Source: Actinomycetota bacterium (lineage in GTDB: Bacteria; Actinomycetota; Acidimicrobiia; Acidimicrobiales; Ilumatobacteraceae). From it: DNA of 53,948 nt. The notes under the pieces are model-generated. The model was not told the DNA's origin and did no database searches. It saw only the letters and a program-made list of their open reading frames with translations. Location: NCBI GenBank assembly GCA_027730505.1, contig JAQCGT010000003.1, forward strand, positions 1-53,948, given 5' to 3'. The stretch's first letter is position 1. Every line of letters starts with the position of its first letter. Shown here in pieces: positions 1-10,500 of this stretch. Both the position numbers and the translations under genes were made by a program.

Positions 1-1
1 G

Positions 2-127
2 TGCACCGAGTGCAAGCGGCGCAACTACATCACGATGAAGTCGAAGATCAACGATCGTGAGCGCCTCGAAATGAACAAGTACTGCAGCCATGACCGCAAG
101 CACACGCTCCACAAGGAGACGCGCTGA
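2..127 (+). CDS. rpmG: 50S ribosomal protein L33, 3' part
   Basis: The frame is open from the left edge and gives 41 residues ending in HKETR and TGA, the standard end of bacterial L33, a small protein near the E site of the large subunit. Only the extreme N-terminus is missing. The first zinc knuckle CTEC is present, but where zinc-type L33 has a second CxxC this protein reads YCSHD, so one cysteine is lost and zinc binding is uncertain. Position next to tRNA-Trp, secE and nusG is the classical bacterial order and supports the call. Confidence 0.9.
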   Translation, partial: CTECKRRNYITMKSKINDRERLEMNKYCSHDRKHTLHKETR

Positions 128-143
128 CCGGTCACGGTTGCCT

Positions 144-216
144 AGGGCAGTAGCTCAGTTGGTAGAGCATCGGTCTCCAAAACCGACGGTCGGGGGTTCG
201 AGTCCCTCCTGCCCTG
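144..216 (+). tRNA. trnW: tRNA-Trp (CCA anticodon)
   Basis: A full cloverleaf can be drawn. The acceptor stem is AGGGCAG with CTGCCCT, the D stem GCTC/GAGC, the anticodon stem TCGGT/ACCGA, and the loop CTCCAAA has anticodon CCA at 177-179. The T arm has loop TTCGAGT and the discriminator base is G. The 3' CCA is not encoded, so it must be added after transcription. tRNA-Trp between rpmG and secE is a common bacterial arrangement. Confidence 0.97.
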
Positions 217-256
217 CTGCAGCGTTGCTGCGTCAAACACGGATACCACCGCACAT

Positions 257-547
257 ATGTCCATCGATGATCTGAACCGCGAACAGAAGCGCCTACTGAA
301 GCGCCAAGGAGCCCTCGACGAGCGGGGCGCGCCCCAACGCGGGCAGCGCCCGGTGCAACGTGAGCGGGTCGGCGTGCGTCGTTACCTGCGCGAGGTTCGC
401 GATGAGATGCGCAAGGTCGCGTGGCCTGATCGCCCCGAGGTGGTCCGATACTCGCTGATCGTTCTCGTGACGGTCATCGTTTACACGGCGTACGTGGCGG
501 GAATCGACTACGGACTCGGTTCACTCATGCAGTGGTTCTACACATGA
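257..547 (+). CDS. secE: Preprotein translocase subunit SecE
   Basis: Small membrane subunit of the SecYEG channel, which clamps SecY. The 96-residue protein has a charged cytosolic N-terminus of about 55 residues, the conserved amphipathic segment around [12 protein letters not shown], and one membrane helix at about residues 65-85 ([17 protein letters not shown]). The single-helix form is the usual short SecE. The ATG at 257 lies 40 bases after the tRNA; the stop overlaps the nusG start as ATGA, so the two are translationally coupled. SecY is encoded at 31.2 kb in this window. Confidence 0.95.
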   Translation: MSIDDLNREQKRLLKRQGALDERGAPQRGQRPVQRERVGVRRYLREVRDEMRKVAWPDRPEVVRYSLIVLVTVIVYTAYVAGIDYGLGSLMQWFYT

Positions 548-1245
548 GCACCGAGGAGCAGCCCATCATGGACGAGATCACCACCGAGGACGTCGTGACC
601 GACGAGGTCAGCACCGACGAGGTCAGCATCGATGAGGTCATCGCCGACGAGGTCGTGGCCGGTGACGACGCCCCGATGGTCGACGACCCCTGGACCCGCC
701 CCGGAAAGTGGTACGTCGTCCACACGCAGTCGGGCTATGAGAAGAAGGTCACGGCCAATCTCGAGGCTCGTATCCAGTCGATGAACATGGAGCACAAAAT
801 CCACGAGGTCGTCATCCCGATGGAGGACGTCGTCGAGTTCAAGAACGGTAAGAAGCAGACCGTTCAGCGCAAGGTCTTCCCCGGCTACCTTCTCGTTCGC
901 TGCGAGATGGACGACGAGAGCTGGTATTGCATCCGCAACACCCCCGGCGTGACCGGATTCGTCGGTCAGAGCGACCGGGGTCAGCGTCCCACGCCGCTGC
1001 GTCGTCGGGAGGTCCGCACCTTCCTCGCCCCCAAGACCGAGGGCGAGCAGGCAGCATCCCGTCCCAAGCCCAAACTCGACTATGAGGTGGGCGAGGCCGT
1101 GCGCGTCAAGGAAGGCCCGTTCGCGGACTTCGCCGGCGAGATCGCGGAGATCAATGCCGATCACATGAAACTCAAGGTTCTCGTGAACATTTTCGGTCGC
1201 GAGACACTTGTCGAGATGGACTTCAGCCAGGTGGCCAAGCTCTGA
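544..1245 (+). CDS. nusG: Transcription termination/antitermination factor NusG
   Basis: NusG binds RNA polymerase and links it to the ribosome or Rho. The ATG at 544 overlaps the secE stop (ATGA); a GTG at 532 would only add MVLH. Of 233 residues, about the first 50 form an acidic extension with four DEV pentapeptides. The NGN domain follows from about residue 55 ([15 protein letters not shown], then FPGYLLVRC and [10 protein letters not shown]), and the C-terminal KOW domain starts near [11 protein letters not shown]. The extension makes it longer than E. coli NusG (181 residues); acidic N-terminal extensions are common in actinobacterial NusG. Confidence 0.95.
   Translation: MSTEEQPIMDEITTEDVVTDEVSTDEVSIDEVIADEVVAGDDAPMVDDPWTRPGKWYVVHTQSGYEKKVTANLEARIQSMNMEHKIHEVVIPMEDVVEFKNGKKQTVQRKVFPGYLLVRCEMDDESWYCIRNTPGVTGFVGQSDRGQRPTPLRRREVRTFLAPKTEGEQAASRPKPKLDYEVGEAVRVKEGPFADFAGEIAEINADHMKLKVLVNIFGRETLVEMDFSQVAKL
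601..660 (+). repeat. Four 15-bp tandem repeats in nusG
   Basis: Four in-frame 15-bp units, at 601-615, 616-630, 631-645 and 646-660, each start GAYGAGGTC and encode the acidic pentapeptides [15 protein letters not shown] and DEVVA. The first two units differ at one base, which suggests recent slippage growth. They make up the unstructured acidic N-terminal arm of NusG. Confidence 0.85.
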
Positions 1246-1291
1246 GCGCCGCTCGGAGACACCACCGCTCACACGGATAGAGAGACCAGGA

Positions 1292-1717
1292 ATGGCCAAG
1301 AAGAAGGTTGCAGCGATCGTCAAGATCCAGATCGAGGCCGGCAAGGCCACCCCGGCACCGCCCGTCGGTACCGCCCTCGGTCCGCACGGCATCGCGATCA
1401 TGGATTTCGTGAAGGCGTACAACGCCGCCACCGAGTCCCAAGCCGGCACGGTCGTCCCGACCGAGATCACCATCTATGAGGATCGCACGTTCGACTTCAT
1501 CCTCAAGACGCCGCCGACGCCGGTTCTGATCCGTCAGAAGGCCGGAATCGCCAAGGCCGCGCAACGCCCCGGCACCGAGACCGCCGCAACGATCTCCGAG
1601 GCCGATGTCGAAGAGATCGCGAAGATCAAGATGCCCGACCTCAACGCCAACGACATCGAAGCGGCGAAGCAGCAGGTCCGCGGCACCGCCCGTTCGATGG
1701 GCATCGCAGTCTCCTGA
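1292..1717 (+). CDS. rplK: 50S ribosomal protein L11
   Basis: L11 binds 23S rRNA in the GTPase-associated centre and is the target region of thiostrepton. The ATG at 1292 gives 141 residues, the standard length, with the N-terminal proline-rich stretch [15 protein letters not shown] and the C-terminal RNA-binding part ending [10 protein letters not shown]. It lies 46 bases after nusG and 82 before rplA, the normal L11 operon order. No unusual residues were seen. Confidence 0.97.
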   Translation: MAKKKVAAIVKIQIEAGKATPAPPVGTALGPHGIAIMDFVKAYNAATESQAGTVVPTEITIYEDRTFDFILKTPPTPVLIRQKAGIAKAAQRPGTETAATISEADVEEIAKIKMPDLNANDIEAAKQQVRGTARSMGIAVS

Positions 1718-1744
1718 TCGGCAACTGCCGTTCAGGATCATCAC

Positions 1745-1777
1745 GGTCCGGCCCGGGACGACCTCGCCCGGGGGACC
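1745..1777 (+). other. GC-rich hairpin between rplK and rplA
   Basis: GGTCC and CCCGGG on the left arm pair with CCCGGG and GGACC on the right around a 9-base loop; a GG bulge interrupts the left arm. There is no T-run, so it is not a typical terminator. It could be a processing or mRNA-stability element or an L1 binding structure; which one is inference. Confidence 0.4.
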
Positions 1778-1799
1778 AGAACACAGAGGGAGACAACAC

Positions 1800-2498
1800 A
1801 TGTCCGGTAAGAAGTACGCAGATTCACTGAAGTCCTACGATCGAGAGGCCTTCTTCGCCCCGACCGAGGCGCTCGGCCTGGTGAAGGCGAATGCCAAGGC
1901 GAAGTTCGATGAGACGGTCGAGATCGCGGTGCGGCTCGGTGTCGATCCGCGCAAAGCTGACCAGATGGTGCGTGGCACCGTTGCGCTGCCTTCGGGCACG
2001 GGCAGCGTCGTGCGCGTCGCCGTCTTCGCGGCTGGTCCAGCTGCGGACGAGGCCCGCGCCGCTGGCGCTGACCTCGTTGGCGCCGACGATCTCGCCGCTC
2101 AGATCGAGGCCGGCAAGATGGACTTCGATCTCACCATTGCCACGCCCGACATGATGCCCCTCGTTGGCCGACTTGGTCGGGTGCTCGGTCCTCGTGGACT
2201 CATGCCGAACCCGAAGACGGGCACCGTGACCACCGATGTGGGACGCGCCGTGGGCGAGTTCAAGGGTGGCAAGGTCGAGTACCGCACCGACCGCTTCGGC
2301 AACGTGCACGTGAAGCTCGGTAAGGCGTCGTTCGAACTCGCCGATCTCGAGGCCAACTTCCGCGCCGTGCTCGACGAGTTGCAGCGCGCCAAGCCGGCGA
2401 GCGCCAAGGGCCGGTACCTGCGCAAGATCACGGTCTCATCGACCCAGGGTCCCGGGGTGCGCATCGATCTCAACCGCCTGCGTTCCGAGCAGGAGTGA
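1800..2498 (+). CDS. rplA: 50S ribosomal protein L1
   Basis: L1 forms the mobile stalk at the E site and in many bacteria represses its own mRNA. The ATG at 1800 follows AGAGGGAG with good spacing and gives 232 residues, the usual size. Signature stretches include [23 protein letters not shown] and the C-terminal [13 protein letters not shown]. The upstream frame is open for another 65 residues, but that extension has no L1 similarity and overlaps rplK, so the shorter start is chosen. Confidence 0.96.
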   Translation: MSGKKYADSLKSYDREAFFAPTEALGLVKANAKAKFDETVEIAVRLGVDPRKADQMVRGTVALPSGTGSVVRVAVFAAGPAADEARAAGADLVGADDLAAQIEAGKMDFDLTIATPDMMPLVGRLGRVLGPRGLMPNPKTGTVTTDVGRAVGEFKGGKVEYRTDRFGNVHVKLGKASFELADLEANFRAVLDELQRAKPASAKGRYLRKITVSSTQGPGVRIDLNRLRSEQE

Positions 2499-2539
2499 TC
2501 CCCAGGCCGGGCCGATAACGTCCGGCACGCACATACGAA

Positions 2540-2661
2540 TTGCTCGCCGAAGACCGTTGGTCCCGTCAGGGGTAATGGGAAACCGCCAACCGAGGTGCTG
2601 CCTCCAACTCCCGATTCGTTCGGTGTGTTGTGTGGTGTCGCCCCATGCGAGCCACACAACA
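2540..2661 (+). promoter_or_regulatory. L10-type ribosomal leader upstream of rplJ
   Basis: The 183-base rplA-rplJ spacer carries GCCGAAGACCGTTGGT and, about 20 bases later, CCAACCGAGGTG, with GTTGG 2556-2560 able to pair with CCAAC 2586-2590. This pattern matches my memory of L10 leaders, where the L10-L12 complex binds its own mRNA. A second hairpin follows, TGTTGTGTGG 2626-2635 with CCACACAACA 2652-2661, just before the Shine-Dalgarno sequence of rplJ. It could act as the switch. Autoregulation is known for the family; here it is inferred. Confidence 0.6.
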
Positions 2662-2681
2662 TCAGAGAGGAGGTAAGCACC

Positions 2682-3221
2682 ATGACCGACACTGCGACCC
2701 GTGCACCACGTCAGCACAAGGTCGACACCGTGGCCGAGATCACCGAGCGTCTGCGTTCTTCAGACGCTGTGTTCGTTTCGGAGTACCGCGGCATGACCGT
2801 CAAGCAGATCACCGAGTTGCGAGGCGCCCTTCGTGGCATCGGAGCGGAGCACACCGTGTATAAGAACACGTTGGCCCGCTTCGCCGCCGCCGAAGCCGGC
2901 GTCGAGAGCCTGTCCGACATTCTCGTCGGGCCGACAGCCCTCACCTTCGTCAGCGGTGACGTCGCGGCAGCCGCCAAGGCTCTGCGCGACATCGCCAAGG
3001 CGAATCCGCTGCTCGTCATCAAGGGAGGTGTGCTCGGCACCGCTGTTCTTTCAGCCGCCGATGTCACCGCTCTCGCCGAGCTGCCGTCGCGCGAGGAACT
3101 GTTGGCCCGGTTCGCCGGCGCCCTGCAGGCCCCGCTCGTCAAGACCGCCGGTCTGCTCCAGGCACTGCCGCGGAACTTCGCCTACGGCCTGGCAGCACTT
3201 ATCGACAAGCAGGCCGCCTGA
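2682..3221 (+). CDS. rplJ: 50S ribosomal protein L10
   Basis: L10 anchors the L7/L12 dimers of the ribosomal stalk. The ATG at 2682 is preceded by a strong GAGAGGAGG site. The protein has 179 residues, with the RNA-binding N-terminal domain ([17 protein letters not shown], then YKNTLARFA) and a C-terminal helical tail for L12 binding. An upstream extension to 2595 would run into the regulatory leader and is not supported. The gene is followed by rplL after 60 bases and is probably regulated by the L10 leader. Confidence 0.96.
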   Translation: MTDTATRAPRQHKVDTVAEITERLRSSDAVFVSEYRGMTVKQITELRGALRGIGAEHTVYKNTLARFAAAEAGVESLSDILVGPTALTFVSGDVAAAAKALRDIAKANPLLVIKGGVLGTAVLSAADVTALAELPSREELLARFAGALQAPLVKTAGLLQALPRNFAYGLAALIDKQAA

Positions 3222-3281
3222 GCGGCCGACCCCTTCAACACACGAATCAACGAACAGAACGAAAACGAATAGGAGAACACC

Positions 3282-3668
3282 ATGGCAACCAAGGACGAGA
3301 TTCTCGACGCCATCGCCAACATGACCGTTATCGAGCTCAAGGAGCTCCTCGATGCTTTCGAGGAGAAGTTTGAGGTCACCGCTGCTGCCCCGGTCGCCGT
3401 GGCGGCTGCTGGCGCCCCCGCTGCCGGTGGTGGCGGTGACGCCGCTGCCGAGGAGAAGGATGCATTCGACGTGATCCTCTCCGACGCCGGTGGGCAGAAG
3501 ATCCAGGTCATCAAGGTCGTGCGTGAGCTGACCAGCCTGGGCCTCAAGGAGGCCAAGGACCTCGTCGACGGCGCTCCGAAGCCCGTGCTCGAGGGTGCGG
3601 CGAAGGACGCCGCCGAGGCCGCCAAGTCCAAGCTCGAAGAGGCTGGCGCGACCGTCGAACTCAAGTGA
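3282..3668 (+). CDS. rplL: 50S ribosomal protein L7/L12
   Basis: Multi-copy stalk protein that recruits translational GTPases. The 128 residues show the N-terminal dimerisation region ([18 protein letters not shown]), an Ala/Gly/Pro hinge at about residues 38-55 and the factor-binding C-terminal domain ([32 protein letters not shown]). The start is well supported by AGGAG upstream. A strong terminator follows 8 bases after the stop, so rplJL ends a transcription unit. Confidence 0.97.
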   Translation: MATKDEILDAIANMTVIELKELLDAFEEKFEVTAAAPVAVAAAGAPAAGGGGDAAAEEKDAFDVILSDAGGQKIQVIKVVRELTSLGLKEAKDLVDGAPKPVLEGAAKDAAEAAKSKLEEAGATVELK

Positions 3669-3676
3669 ACTGATGC

Positions 3677-3712
3677 AAAGGGCCCCGGGGGATTCGTCCC
3701 CCGGGGCCCTTT
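3677..3712 (+). terminator. Intrinsic terminator after rplL
   Basis: A perfect 16-bp inverted repeat (3677-3692 with 3697-3712) closes on a TTCG tetraloop. The left arm starts AAAGGG and the right arm ends in CCCTTT, followed by GTCATGTTT. The T-run is short, as usual in high-GC genomes. It separates rplJL from rpoBC. Confidence 0.85.
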
Positions 3713-3727
3713 GTCATGTTTGAGTGC

Positions 3728-3756
3728 TTGACAGACGCCGTTCAACTCCCTACCTT
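3728..3756 (+). promoter_or_regulatory. Candidate rpoB promoter P1
   Basis: A perfect TTGACA (3728-3733) is followed after 17 bases by TACCTT (3751-3756), which fits the actinobacterial TAnnnT -10 form. It lies just beyond the rplL terminator, where a new start is expected. It would leave a leader of about 170 bases before rpoB. Confidence 0.6.
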
Positions 3757-3810
3757 TTCGCCATTGCACGGCTATGGCCGGGCATTGAAGTGAGAGGTGC
3801 CACAGGCACG

Positions 3811-3840
3811 TTGACGATCCACGCCCGACGGCGTTAGGAT
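3811..3840 (+). promoter_or_regulatory. Candidate rpoB promoter P2
   Basis: TTGACG (3811-3816), an 18-base spacer and TAGGAT (3835-3840) make a good housekeeping-sigma promoter. Transcription from about 3847 would give a leader of roughly 87 bases. With P1 this suggests independent control of rpoBC from the upstream ribosomal genes. Confidence 0.65.
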
Positions 3841-3933
3841 CGCCCGTTGCCGTGCGTCGCTTCTGCCACCCCTCTCTCAGGTGTGGTTTCGGCGCGCCCA
3901 TTTGTCCGAGCCCCACAGAATCTGAGGTGAAAA

Positions 3934-6900
3934 GTGGCCACTCGCTCGACCACCCGTGAGCGCTATTCGTTCGGGAACCTAGAGGAACCGTTGGCGTTGC
4001 CAGATCTTCTGGCGGTCCAGCGCGAGAGTTTCCAGTGGTTCCTCGAGGAGGGGTTGGCCAACACCTTCCGCGACATTTCCCCGATCAAGGACTTCTCCGA
4101 GAATCTCCTGCTCGAGCTCGAGTTCGATCCGTTCGACGAGGACCTGCGTCCGCCGCCCAAGTTCACCGTCGAGGAGTGCCGCGACCGGAACATCACCTAC
4201 TCCTCGTCGATCTTCGTGAGGGCCCGTTTCATGAACGGCCACACGGGCGAGATCAAGGAGATGACGGTCTTCATGGGTGAGTTCCCCGTGATGACCGAGA
4301 AGGGGACCTTCATCATCAACGGCACGGAGCGTGTCGTCGTGTCCCAGCTCGTGCGTTCACCCGGTGTGATCTTCGAGCCCGGTGAGCGGTACCGCCTCCG
4401 TAACCTGACCAAGCACCAGCTCGTCAAGGGCACGATCCACCCCTACCGCGGTGAGTGGATGGAGTTCGATGTCGAGCAGCGTCCGGGTAAGCACGTGACC
4501 TGCGGTACCCGCGTGGCCCGCAAGCGTCGGATCGGAATCTTCACGCTCCTGCGGGCACTCGGCTACGACGAGGAGAATGCCCCCGGCTTCCTCGATCGTT
4601 TCGTCCGTCACTTCGACTTCCTCGAAGATCAGTGGGACAAAGAGCGCGATGTGGCCCCCACCCGTGACGAGGCTCTTGTCGAGATCTACAAGCGCGCTCG
4701 CCCCGGCGAGCCGCCGACCGTCGAATCCGCGCGCGCCTACTTCCGCAATGCCTTCTTCGAGAGCCGTCGCTACGACCTCAGCCGTGTCGGCCGCTACAAG
4801 CTCAACCGGAAACTCGGCGAGGAGGTCGCTCGTCTGGCCGACCTGTTTGATCTCGGTGGAACCGACCTCGATGGCGAGCCGCTGATCGACCTTCCGACCG
4901 AGGGACAGCACGTCCTGAGCCGCTGTGAGGTTCTTGCGTCGGTCACCTACATGCTCAACCTCGTCAAGCAGGAGCCGGGCTACCGCCTCGACGATCAGGA
5001 CCACTTCGCCAACCGTCGTATCCGGTCGGTCGGTGAGTTGATCCAGAACCAGGTTCGCATCGGCCTGAGCCGCATGGAGCGCGTGGTCCGTGAGCGTATG
5101 ACGACGCAGGATGTCGAGGCGATCACTCCGTACTCGCTGATCAACATCCGCCCGGTGCAGGCTGCCATCAAGGAGTTCTTCGGAACCTCGCAGTTGTCGC
5201 AGTTCATGGACCAGGTCAATCCGCTCTCCGGCCTCACCCACCGTCGTCGCCTCTCGGCACTCGGCCCGGGTGGCCTCAGCCGCGAGCGTGCCGGGTTCGA
5301 GGTGCGAGACGTCCACTTCTCGCACTACGGCCGGATGTGCCCGATCGAGACTCCTGAGGGCCCGAACATCGGCCTCATCGGCGGTCTGTCGACCTTCGCT
5401 CGCGTCAATGAGTTTGGCTTCATCGAGACCCCGTACCGCAAGGTTGTCAACGGTCGCGCCACCGACGAGATCGTCTACATGGCCGCTGACGAGGAGGAGA
5501 AGTACGTCGTCGCCCAGGCCAACACGCCCATCAAGGCAGACGGCACCTTCGCCGAGGAACGAGTGCTCGTGCGCCGTTCGCCGCAGGCAGCCAGCCTCGA
5601 CGATCTCCGCAAGATGCTCGAACAGGAGAGCTTCTTCGGTGCCACCACCGACATCGCCAACGTGACGCCGGCCGAGGTCGACTACATGGACGTGTCGCCG
5701 AAGCAGATCGTGTCGGTCGCGACGGCGCTGATCCCGTTCCTCGAGCACGACGATGCCAACCGCGCCCTCATGGGCGCGAACATGCAGCGCCAGGCTGTTC
5801 CGTTGTTGCGGGCCGAGGCCCCCTACATCGGCACCGGCATCGAAGAGCGTGCCGCTCGTGACGCCGCCGATCTGATCGAGGCCATCGAGGATGGCGTTGT
5901 CACCGAGGTCACCGGCGACACCATCACCGTGAACTACGCCAAGGCCGGCAAAAAGGTCTACCGACTGGCCAAGTTCCGACGCTCGAACCAGGACACCTGC
6001 ATCAACCATCGCCCCCGAGTGGTCGAGGGCGACAAGGTCACCAAGGGCACTGTGCTGGCTGACGGACCGTCCACCGATCACGGTGAACTCGCCCTCGGCA
6101 AGAACCTCCTCGTGGCGTTCATGCCGTGGGAGGGCTACAACTTCGAGGATGCCATCATCCTGTCGGAGCGTCTCGTGCGCGATGACGTTCTCACCTCGAT
6201 CCACATCCACGTGCACGAGGTCGATGCCCGCGACACCAAGCTCGGACCAGAGGAGATCTCGCGGGACATCCCGAACCTCTCCGATGACATCCTCGCCGAC
6301 CTCGACGAGCGCGGCATCATCCGTATCGGTGCCGAGGTCGGCCCCGGTGACGTTCTCGTCGGCAAGGTGACCCCGAAGGGCGAGACCGAGCTGACCCCCG
6401 AGGAGCGCCTGCTGCGCGCCATCTTCGGCGAGAAGGCGCGCGAAGTGCGTGACACCAGCCTCAAGGTGCCCCACGGCGAGTCCGGCAAGGTCATCGACGT
6501 CAAGGTCTCGAACCGCGACGACGGCGACGAGTTGCCGCCCGGCGTCAACCAGCTCGTCCGGGTGTACGTCGCTCAGACCCGCAAGATCTCGGTCGGTGAC
6601 AAGCTGGCCGGCCGTCACGGCAACAAGGGCGTCATCTCCAAGATCCTTCCGGTCGAGGACATGCCGTATTTGGCTGACGGGACCCCGGTCGATGTCATTC
6701 TCAACCCGCTTGGCGTGCCCAGCCGAATGAACGTCGGCCAGGTGCTCGAGGCCCACCTCGGCTACTGCGCACGTTGGGGCTGGACCGATCCCAACACCGG
6801 TCAGCATGTCGGAGCGGAGCCCGGCCGCGGGATCGAGCGCAAGACGCGTCCGAACACCGATCCGGCCACCTTCGTCGCCACCCCGGTGTTCGACGGCGCG

Positions 6901-7539
6901 AACTGGGACGAGCTCGAGAAAGCGGGCAAGCACCCGACCATCCAGCAGATCCTCGAGAACCTCACGCCCGAGTCGGTCGACGGCGACCGCCTCATCGGCA
7001 CGAACGGCAAGGCGACCCTCTACAACGGTCGTACCGGCGAGGCCTATGACAACCCGATCACCGTCGGGTTCATGTACATCCTCAAGCTGGCGCACCTCGT
7101 GGACGACAAGATCCACGCTCGGTCCACCGGCCCGTACTCGATGATCACCCAGCAGCCGCTCGGCGGTAAGGCCCAGTTCGGCGGCCAGCGCTTCGGTGAG
7201 ATGGAGGTGTGGGCGCTCGAGGCGTACGGCGCTGCCTACTGCCTGCAGGAGTTGCTCACCATCAAGAGCGACGATGTGCTCGGCCGCATCAAGGTGTACG
7301 AGGCGATCGTGAAGGGCGACAACATCCCCGAACCAGGTGTGCCCGAGAGCTTCAAGGTGCTCATGAAGGAGATGCAAGCGTTGTGCATCAACGTCGAAGT
7401 GCTCGGCGACGATGGACGTGAAATCGAGATGCGCGACCTCGACGACGACATCCATCGCACGATGGAGGATCTCGGCATCGACATCTCCCGCCCCGAGCGC
7501 GGATCCGACGACGACGACCGCCAGCGGGCCGCCCGCTGA
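3934..7539 (+). CDS. rpoB: DNA-directed RNA polymerase subunit beta
   Basis: Catalytic-core subunit of RNA polymerase. The GTG at 3934 has GAGGTGA just upstream; the protein of 1201 residues begins with [15 protein letters not shown] and is somewhat longer than typical actinobacterial RpoB. Landmarks are [16 protein letters not shown], the rifampicin cluster ([20 protein letters not shown], about residues 418-440), [28 protein letters not shown] and the C-terminal [20 protein letters not shown]. The main resistance positions (D516, H526, S531 in E. coli numbering) are wild type; position 518 is Val (residue 428) instead of Asn, a site that varies naturally. rpoC follows after 50 bases. Confidence 0.98.
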   Translation: MATRSTTRERYSFGNLEEPLALPDLLAVQRESFQWFLEEGLANTFRDISPIKDFSENLLLELEFDPFDEDLRPPPKFTVEECRDRNITYSSSIFVRARFMNGHTGEIKEMTVFMGEFPVMTEKGTFIINGTERVVVSQLVRSPGVIFEPGERYRLRNLTKHQLVKGTIHPYRGEWMEFDVEQRPGKHVTCGTRVARKRRIGIFTLLRALGYDEENAPGFLDRFVRHFDFLEDQWDKERDVAPTRDEALVEIYKRARPGEPPTVESARAYFRNAFFESRRYDLSRVGRYKLNRKLGEEVARLADLFDLGGTDLDGEPLIDLPTEGQHVLSRCEVLASVTYMLNLVKQEPGYRLDDQDHFANRRIRSVGELIQNQVRIGLSRMERVVRERMTTQDVEAITPYSLINIRPVQAAIKEFFGTSQLSQFMDQVNPLSGLTHRRRLSALGPGGLSRERAGFEVRDVHFSHYGRMCPIETPEGPNIGLIGGLSTFARVNEFGFIETPYRKVVNGRATDEIVYMAADEEEKYVVAQANTPIKADGTFAEERVLVRRSPQAASLDDLRKMLEQESFFGATTDIANVTPAEVDYMDVSPKQIVSVATALIPFLEHDDANRALMGANMQRQAVPLLRAEAPYIGTGIEERAARDAADLIEAIEDGVVTEVTGDTITVNYAKAGKKVYRLAKFRRSNQDTCINHRPRVVEGDKVTKGTVLADGPSTDHGELALGKNLLVAFMPWEGYNFEDAIILSERLVRDDVLTSIHIHVHEVDARDTKLGPEEISRDIPNLSDDILADLDERGIIRIGAEVGPGDVLVGKVTPKGETELTPEERLLRAIFGEKAREVRDTSLKVPHGESGKVIDVKVSNRDDGDELPPGVNQLVRVYVAQTRKISVGDKLAGRHGNKGVISKILPVEDMPYLADGTPVDVILNPLGVPSRMNVGQVLEAHLGYCARWGWTDPNTGQHVGAEPGRGIERKTRPNTDPATFVATPVFDGANWDELEKAGKHPTIQQILENLTPESVDGDRLIGTNGKATLYNGRTGEAYDNPITVGFMYILKLAHLVDDKIHARSTGPYSMITQQPLGGKAQFGGQRFGEMEVWALEAYGAAYCLQELLTIKSDDVLGRIKVYEAIVKGDNIPEPGVPESFKVLMKEMQALCINVEVLGDDGREIEMRDLDDDIHRTMEDLGIDISRPERGSDDDDRQRAAR

Positions 7540-7589
7540 TCCCGGGCGCACGGTATACGAGAACGAACGACACGGACTGAGGAAGACAG

Positions 7590-10500
7590 ATGCTCGACGT
7601 CAACATGTTCGACCAGCTCAAGATTGGGCTGGCCACCGCGGATCAGATCCGCACCTGGTCACACGGCGAGGTGAAGAAGCCAGAGACCATCAACTACCGC
7701 ACGCTGCGCCCTGAAAAGGACGGTCTCTTCTGCGAGAAGATCTTCGGACCGACCCGCGACTGGGAGTGCTACTGCGGCAAGTACAAGAGGGTGCGCTTCA
7801 AAGGCATCATCTGCGAACGCTGCGGCGTCGAGGTGACCCGCTCGAAGGTGCGGCGGGATCGCATGGGGCACATCGAGCTCTCTGCGCCAGTCGTCCACAT
7901 CTGGTACCTGCGCGGTACCCGTTCGTGGCTCGCGTACCTGTTGGCCGGGCTGGAGCCCCGTGAGGAGCTCAAGGCCAAGCAACTCGAGAAGGTCATCTAC
8001 TTCGCGGCCAACCTCGTCACCTGGGTTGACGAGGACCGTCGTCATGAGGATCTCACCAGCCTTGAGGCTGAGTATCTCGCTGAGCGCGATGAACTCACCA
8101 AAGAACTCGAACTCGAAATCGATCGTCGCTACAAAGAACTCGAAACCGAGGCCGAGATCGCCGAAGCCGAAGGCGTTGACACCAAGAAGCTCCGACGGGA
8201 TGCCGAGAAGGAGATCGAGGGCATCCGCGAGCGGTACGCCTCCGAGATTGACCTGGTGCAGCGCGCTTGGGACGAGTTCAAGAGCCTGCACTCGCGCAAG
8301 ATCATCGAAGACGAGTTGTTGTGGCGTGAGCTCACCGACCGCTACGAGGACTACTTCGAGGGCGGCACGGGTGCCGATGCCATCAAGGCGCTCATCGATC
8401 GCATCGACTTCGACGAGGAAGAGATCAAGCTCCGCGAGGCCATCGATCCCCAGGATGGCCAGAAGCCGCTCAGCGCCCAGCGCAAGCAGAAGGCGATCAA
8501 GCGTCTCAAGATCGTCGCCTCGTTCAACCGCCGGGTCGACCCCGACGACAAGACCAGTTCCCGGTTGAACGACCCGCGGGCGATGATCCTCGACGTCGTG
8601 CCGGTCATTCCGCCGGAACTGCGCCCCATGGTGCAGCTCGACGGTGGCCGTTTCGCGACCAGCGACCTCAACGACCTGTATCGACGTGTCATCAACCGCA
8701 ACAACCGCTTGAAGCGTCTGCTTGACCTCGGGGCCCCCGAGATCATCGTCAACAACGAAAAGCGCATGCTCCAAGAGGCCGTCGACGCCCTGTTCGACAA
8801 CGGCCGTCGTGGCCGCCCGGTCACCGGGCCCGGCAACCGTCCGCTCAAGTCGCTGTCAGACATGTTGAAGGGCAAGCAGGGACGCTTCCGTCAGAACCTG
8901 CTCGGTAAGCGCGTCGACTACTCGGGCCGTTCGGTCATCGTGGCCGGTCCGACGCTCAAGCTCCACCAGTGCGGTCTTCCCAAGCTGATGGCCCTCGAGC
9001 TCTTCAAGCCGTTCATCATGAAGCGTCTCGTCGAACTCGACCTCGCGCAGAACATCAAGACCGCCAAGCGCATGGTCGAGCGTCGTCGTCCCCAGGTGTG
9101 GGACGTGCTCGAGGATGTCATCAAGGAGCACCCGGTGTTGCTGAACCGTGCGCCGACGCTGCACCGCTTGGGCATCCAGGCGTTCGAGCCGGTGCTGGTC
9201 GAGGGCAAGGCCCTGCAGATCCACCCGCTCGTCTGCACCGCCTTCAACGCGGACTTCGACGGCGACCAGATGGCCATCCACGTTCCGTTGTCGGCCGAGG
9301 CTCAGGCCGAGGCCCGCGTGCTCATGCTGAGCGCGAACAACATCTTGTCGCCGCAGTCGGGTCGTCCGATCGTGACCCCGACCCAGGACATGGTGATCGG
9401 TGCGTTCTACCTGACCGAGCACATCGCCGGCGCCGCCGGTGAGGGTCGTGCGTTCCGCCACCTGTGGGAGGCGATCAAGGCCTACGACCAAGGCTTCCTC
9501 GACCTGCACGCCGAGATCCAGATGCGTCCAGCCGGTGGCGAGGCGTATTCGTCGACGCTCGGCCGGGTGCTCTTCGAAGAGGCGCTGCCCGAGGACTACA
9601 CCTCACGGTTCGGTCACATCGACAGCGTGTTGCGCAAGCGTGAGCTCGGCATCATCGTCGAGCACTTGTCGGACAACTACTCGAACGCGATGGTGGCCGA
9701 CACCCTCGACAAGATCAAGAACCTCTCCTATCGCTACGCCTCGCAGTCGGGTCTGACCGTGTCGATCGACGACGTTCGCACCCCGGCATCGAAGAAGGCG
9801 ATCCTTGAGGATCACGAGGCGCAGGCCGACAAGGTTGAGCAGCAGTTCAAGCGCGGCATCATCACCGACGGCGAGCGGCGCCAACAGGAGGTGCGCATCT
9901 GGACCGACGCCACCAACGCTGTCACCCGTGACATGGAAGCCGAGTTCAAGGCCCAGCGTTTCAACCCGATCGACATGATGGTCGGCTCAGGAGCCCGCGG
10001 AAACATGACGCAGATGCGTCAGATCGCCGCCATGCGAGGCCTCGTGGCCAACCCCCGTGGTGACATGATCCCCCGCCCGATCAAGTCGAACTTCCGTGAG
10101 GGCCTTGAGACGCTGGAGTACTTCATCGCCACGCCCGGTGCCCGTAAGGGCCTCGTCGACACGGCGCTTCGTACTGCCGACTCGGGCTACCTGACCCGTC
10201 GTCTCGTCGACGTGGCCCAGGAGTTGATCGTTCGCGAGGACGACTGTGGCACCACGCTCGGTATCTGGGTCGAGAACGTGCAGGCCGACACGGCCAACAC
10301 GCGTTCGTACCTCGAGACGAAGTTGTTCGGCCGTGCACTGCTCAGCGATGTCGAGTTGTCGGCGCCGATGCCCGACGGCCGCACCGTGCTCGAGCGCAAC
10401 ACAATCGTCGGGGACGACGAGATGGCTGCGCTGCGCGATGATCCGTCCGTCGACCGTGTCCGGGTGCGCTCTGTGCTCACCTGCGACGCCGAACTCGGCA

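Noticed and set aside
2595-2681. N-terminal extension of L10 from an upstream ATG
   Set aside because: It would translate the L10 leader and has no family support; a strong Shine-Dalgarno site precedes the ATG at 2682.
5215-5217. Val at the RpoB position equal to E. coli 518 in the rifampicin region
   Set aside because: This site varies naturally among bacteria (for example Thr in bifidobacteria), and positions 516, 526 and 531 are wild type, so no resistance call is made.
4357-7551. A 1064-codon open frame on the minus strand opposite rpoB
   Set aside because: It is the antisense shadow of a high-GC gene with C/G-ending codons; composition is low-complexity-like and no domain is recognisable.
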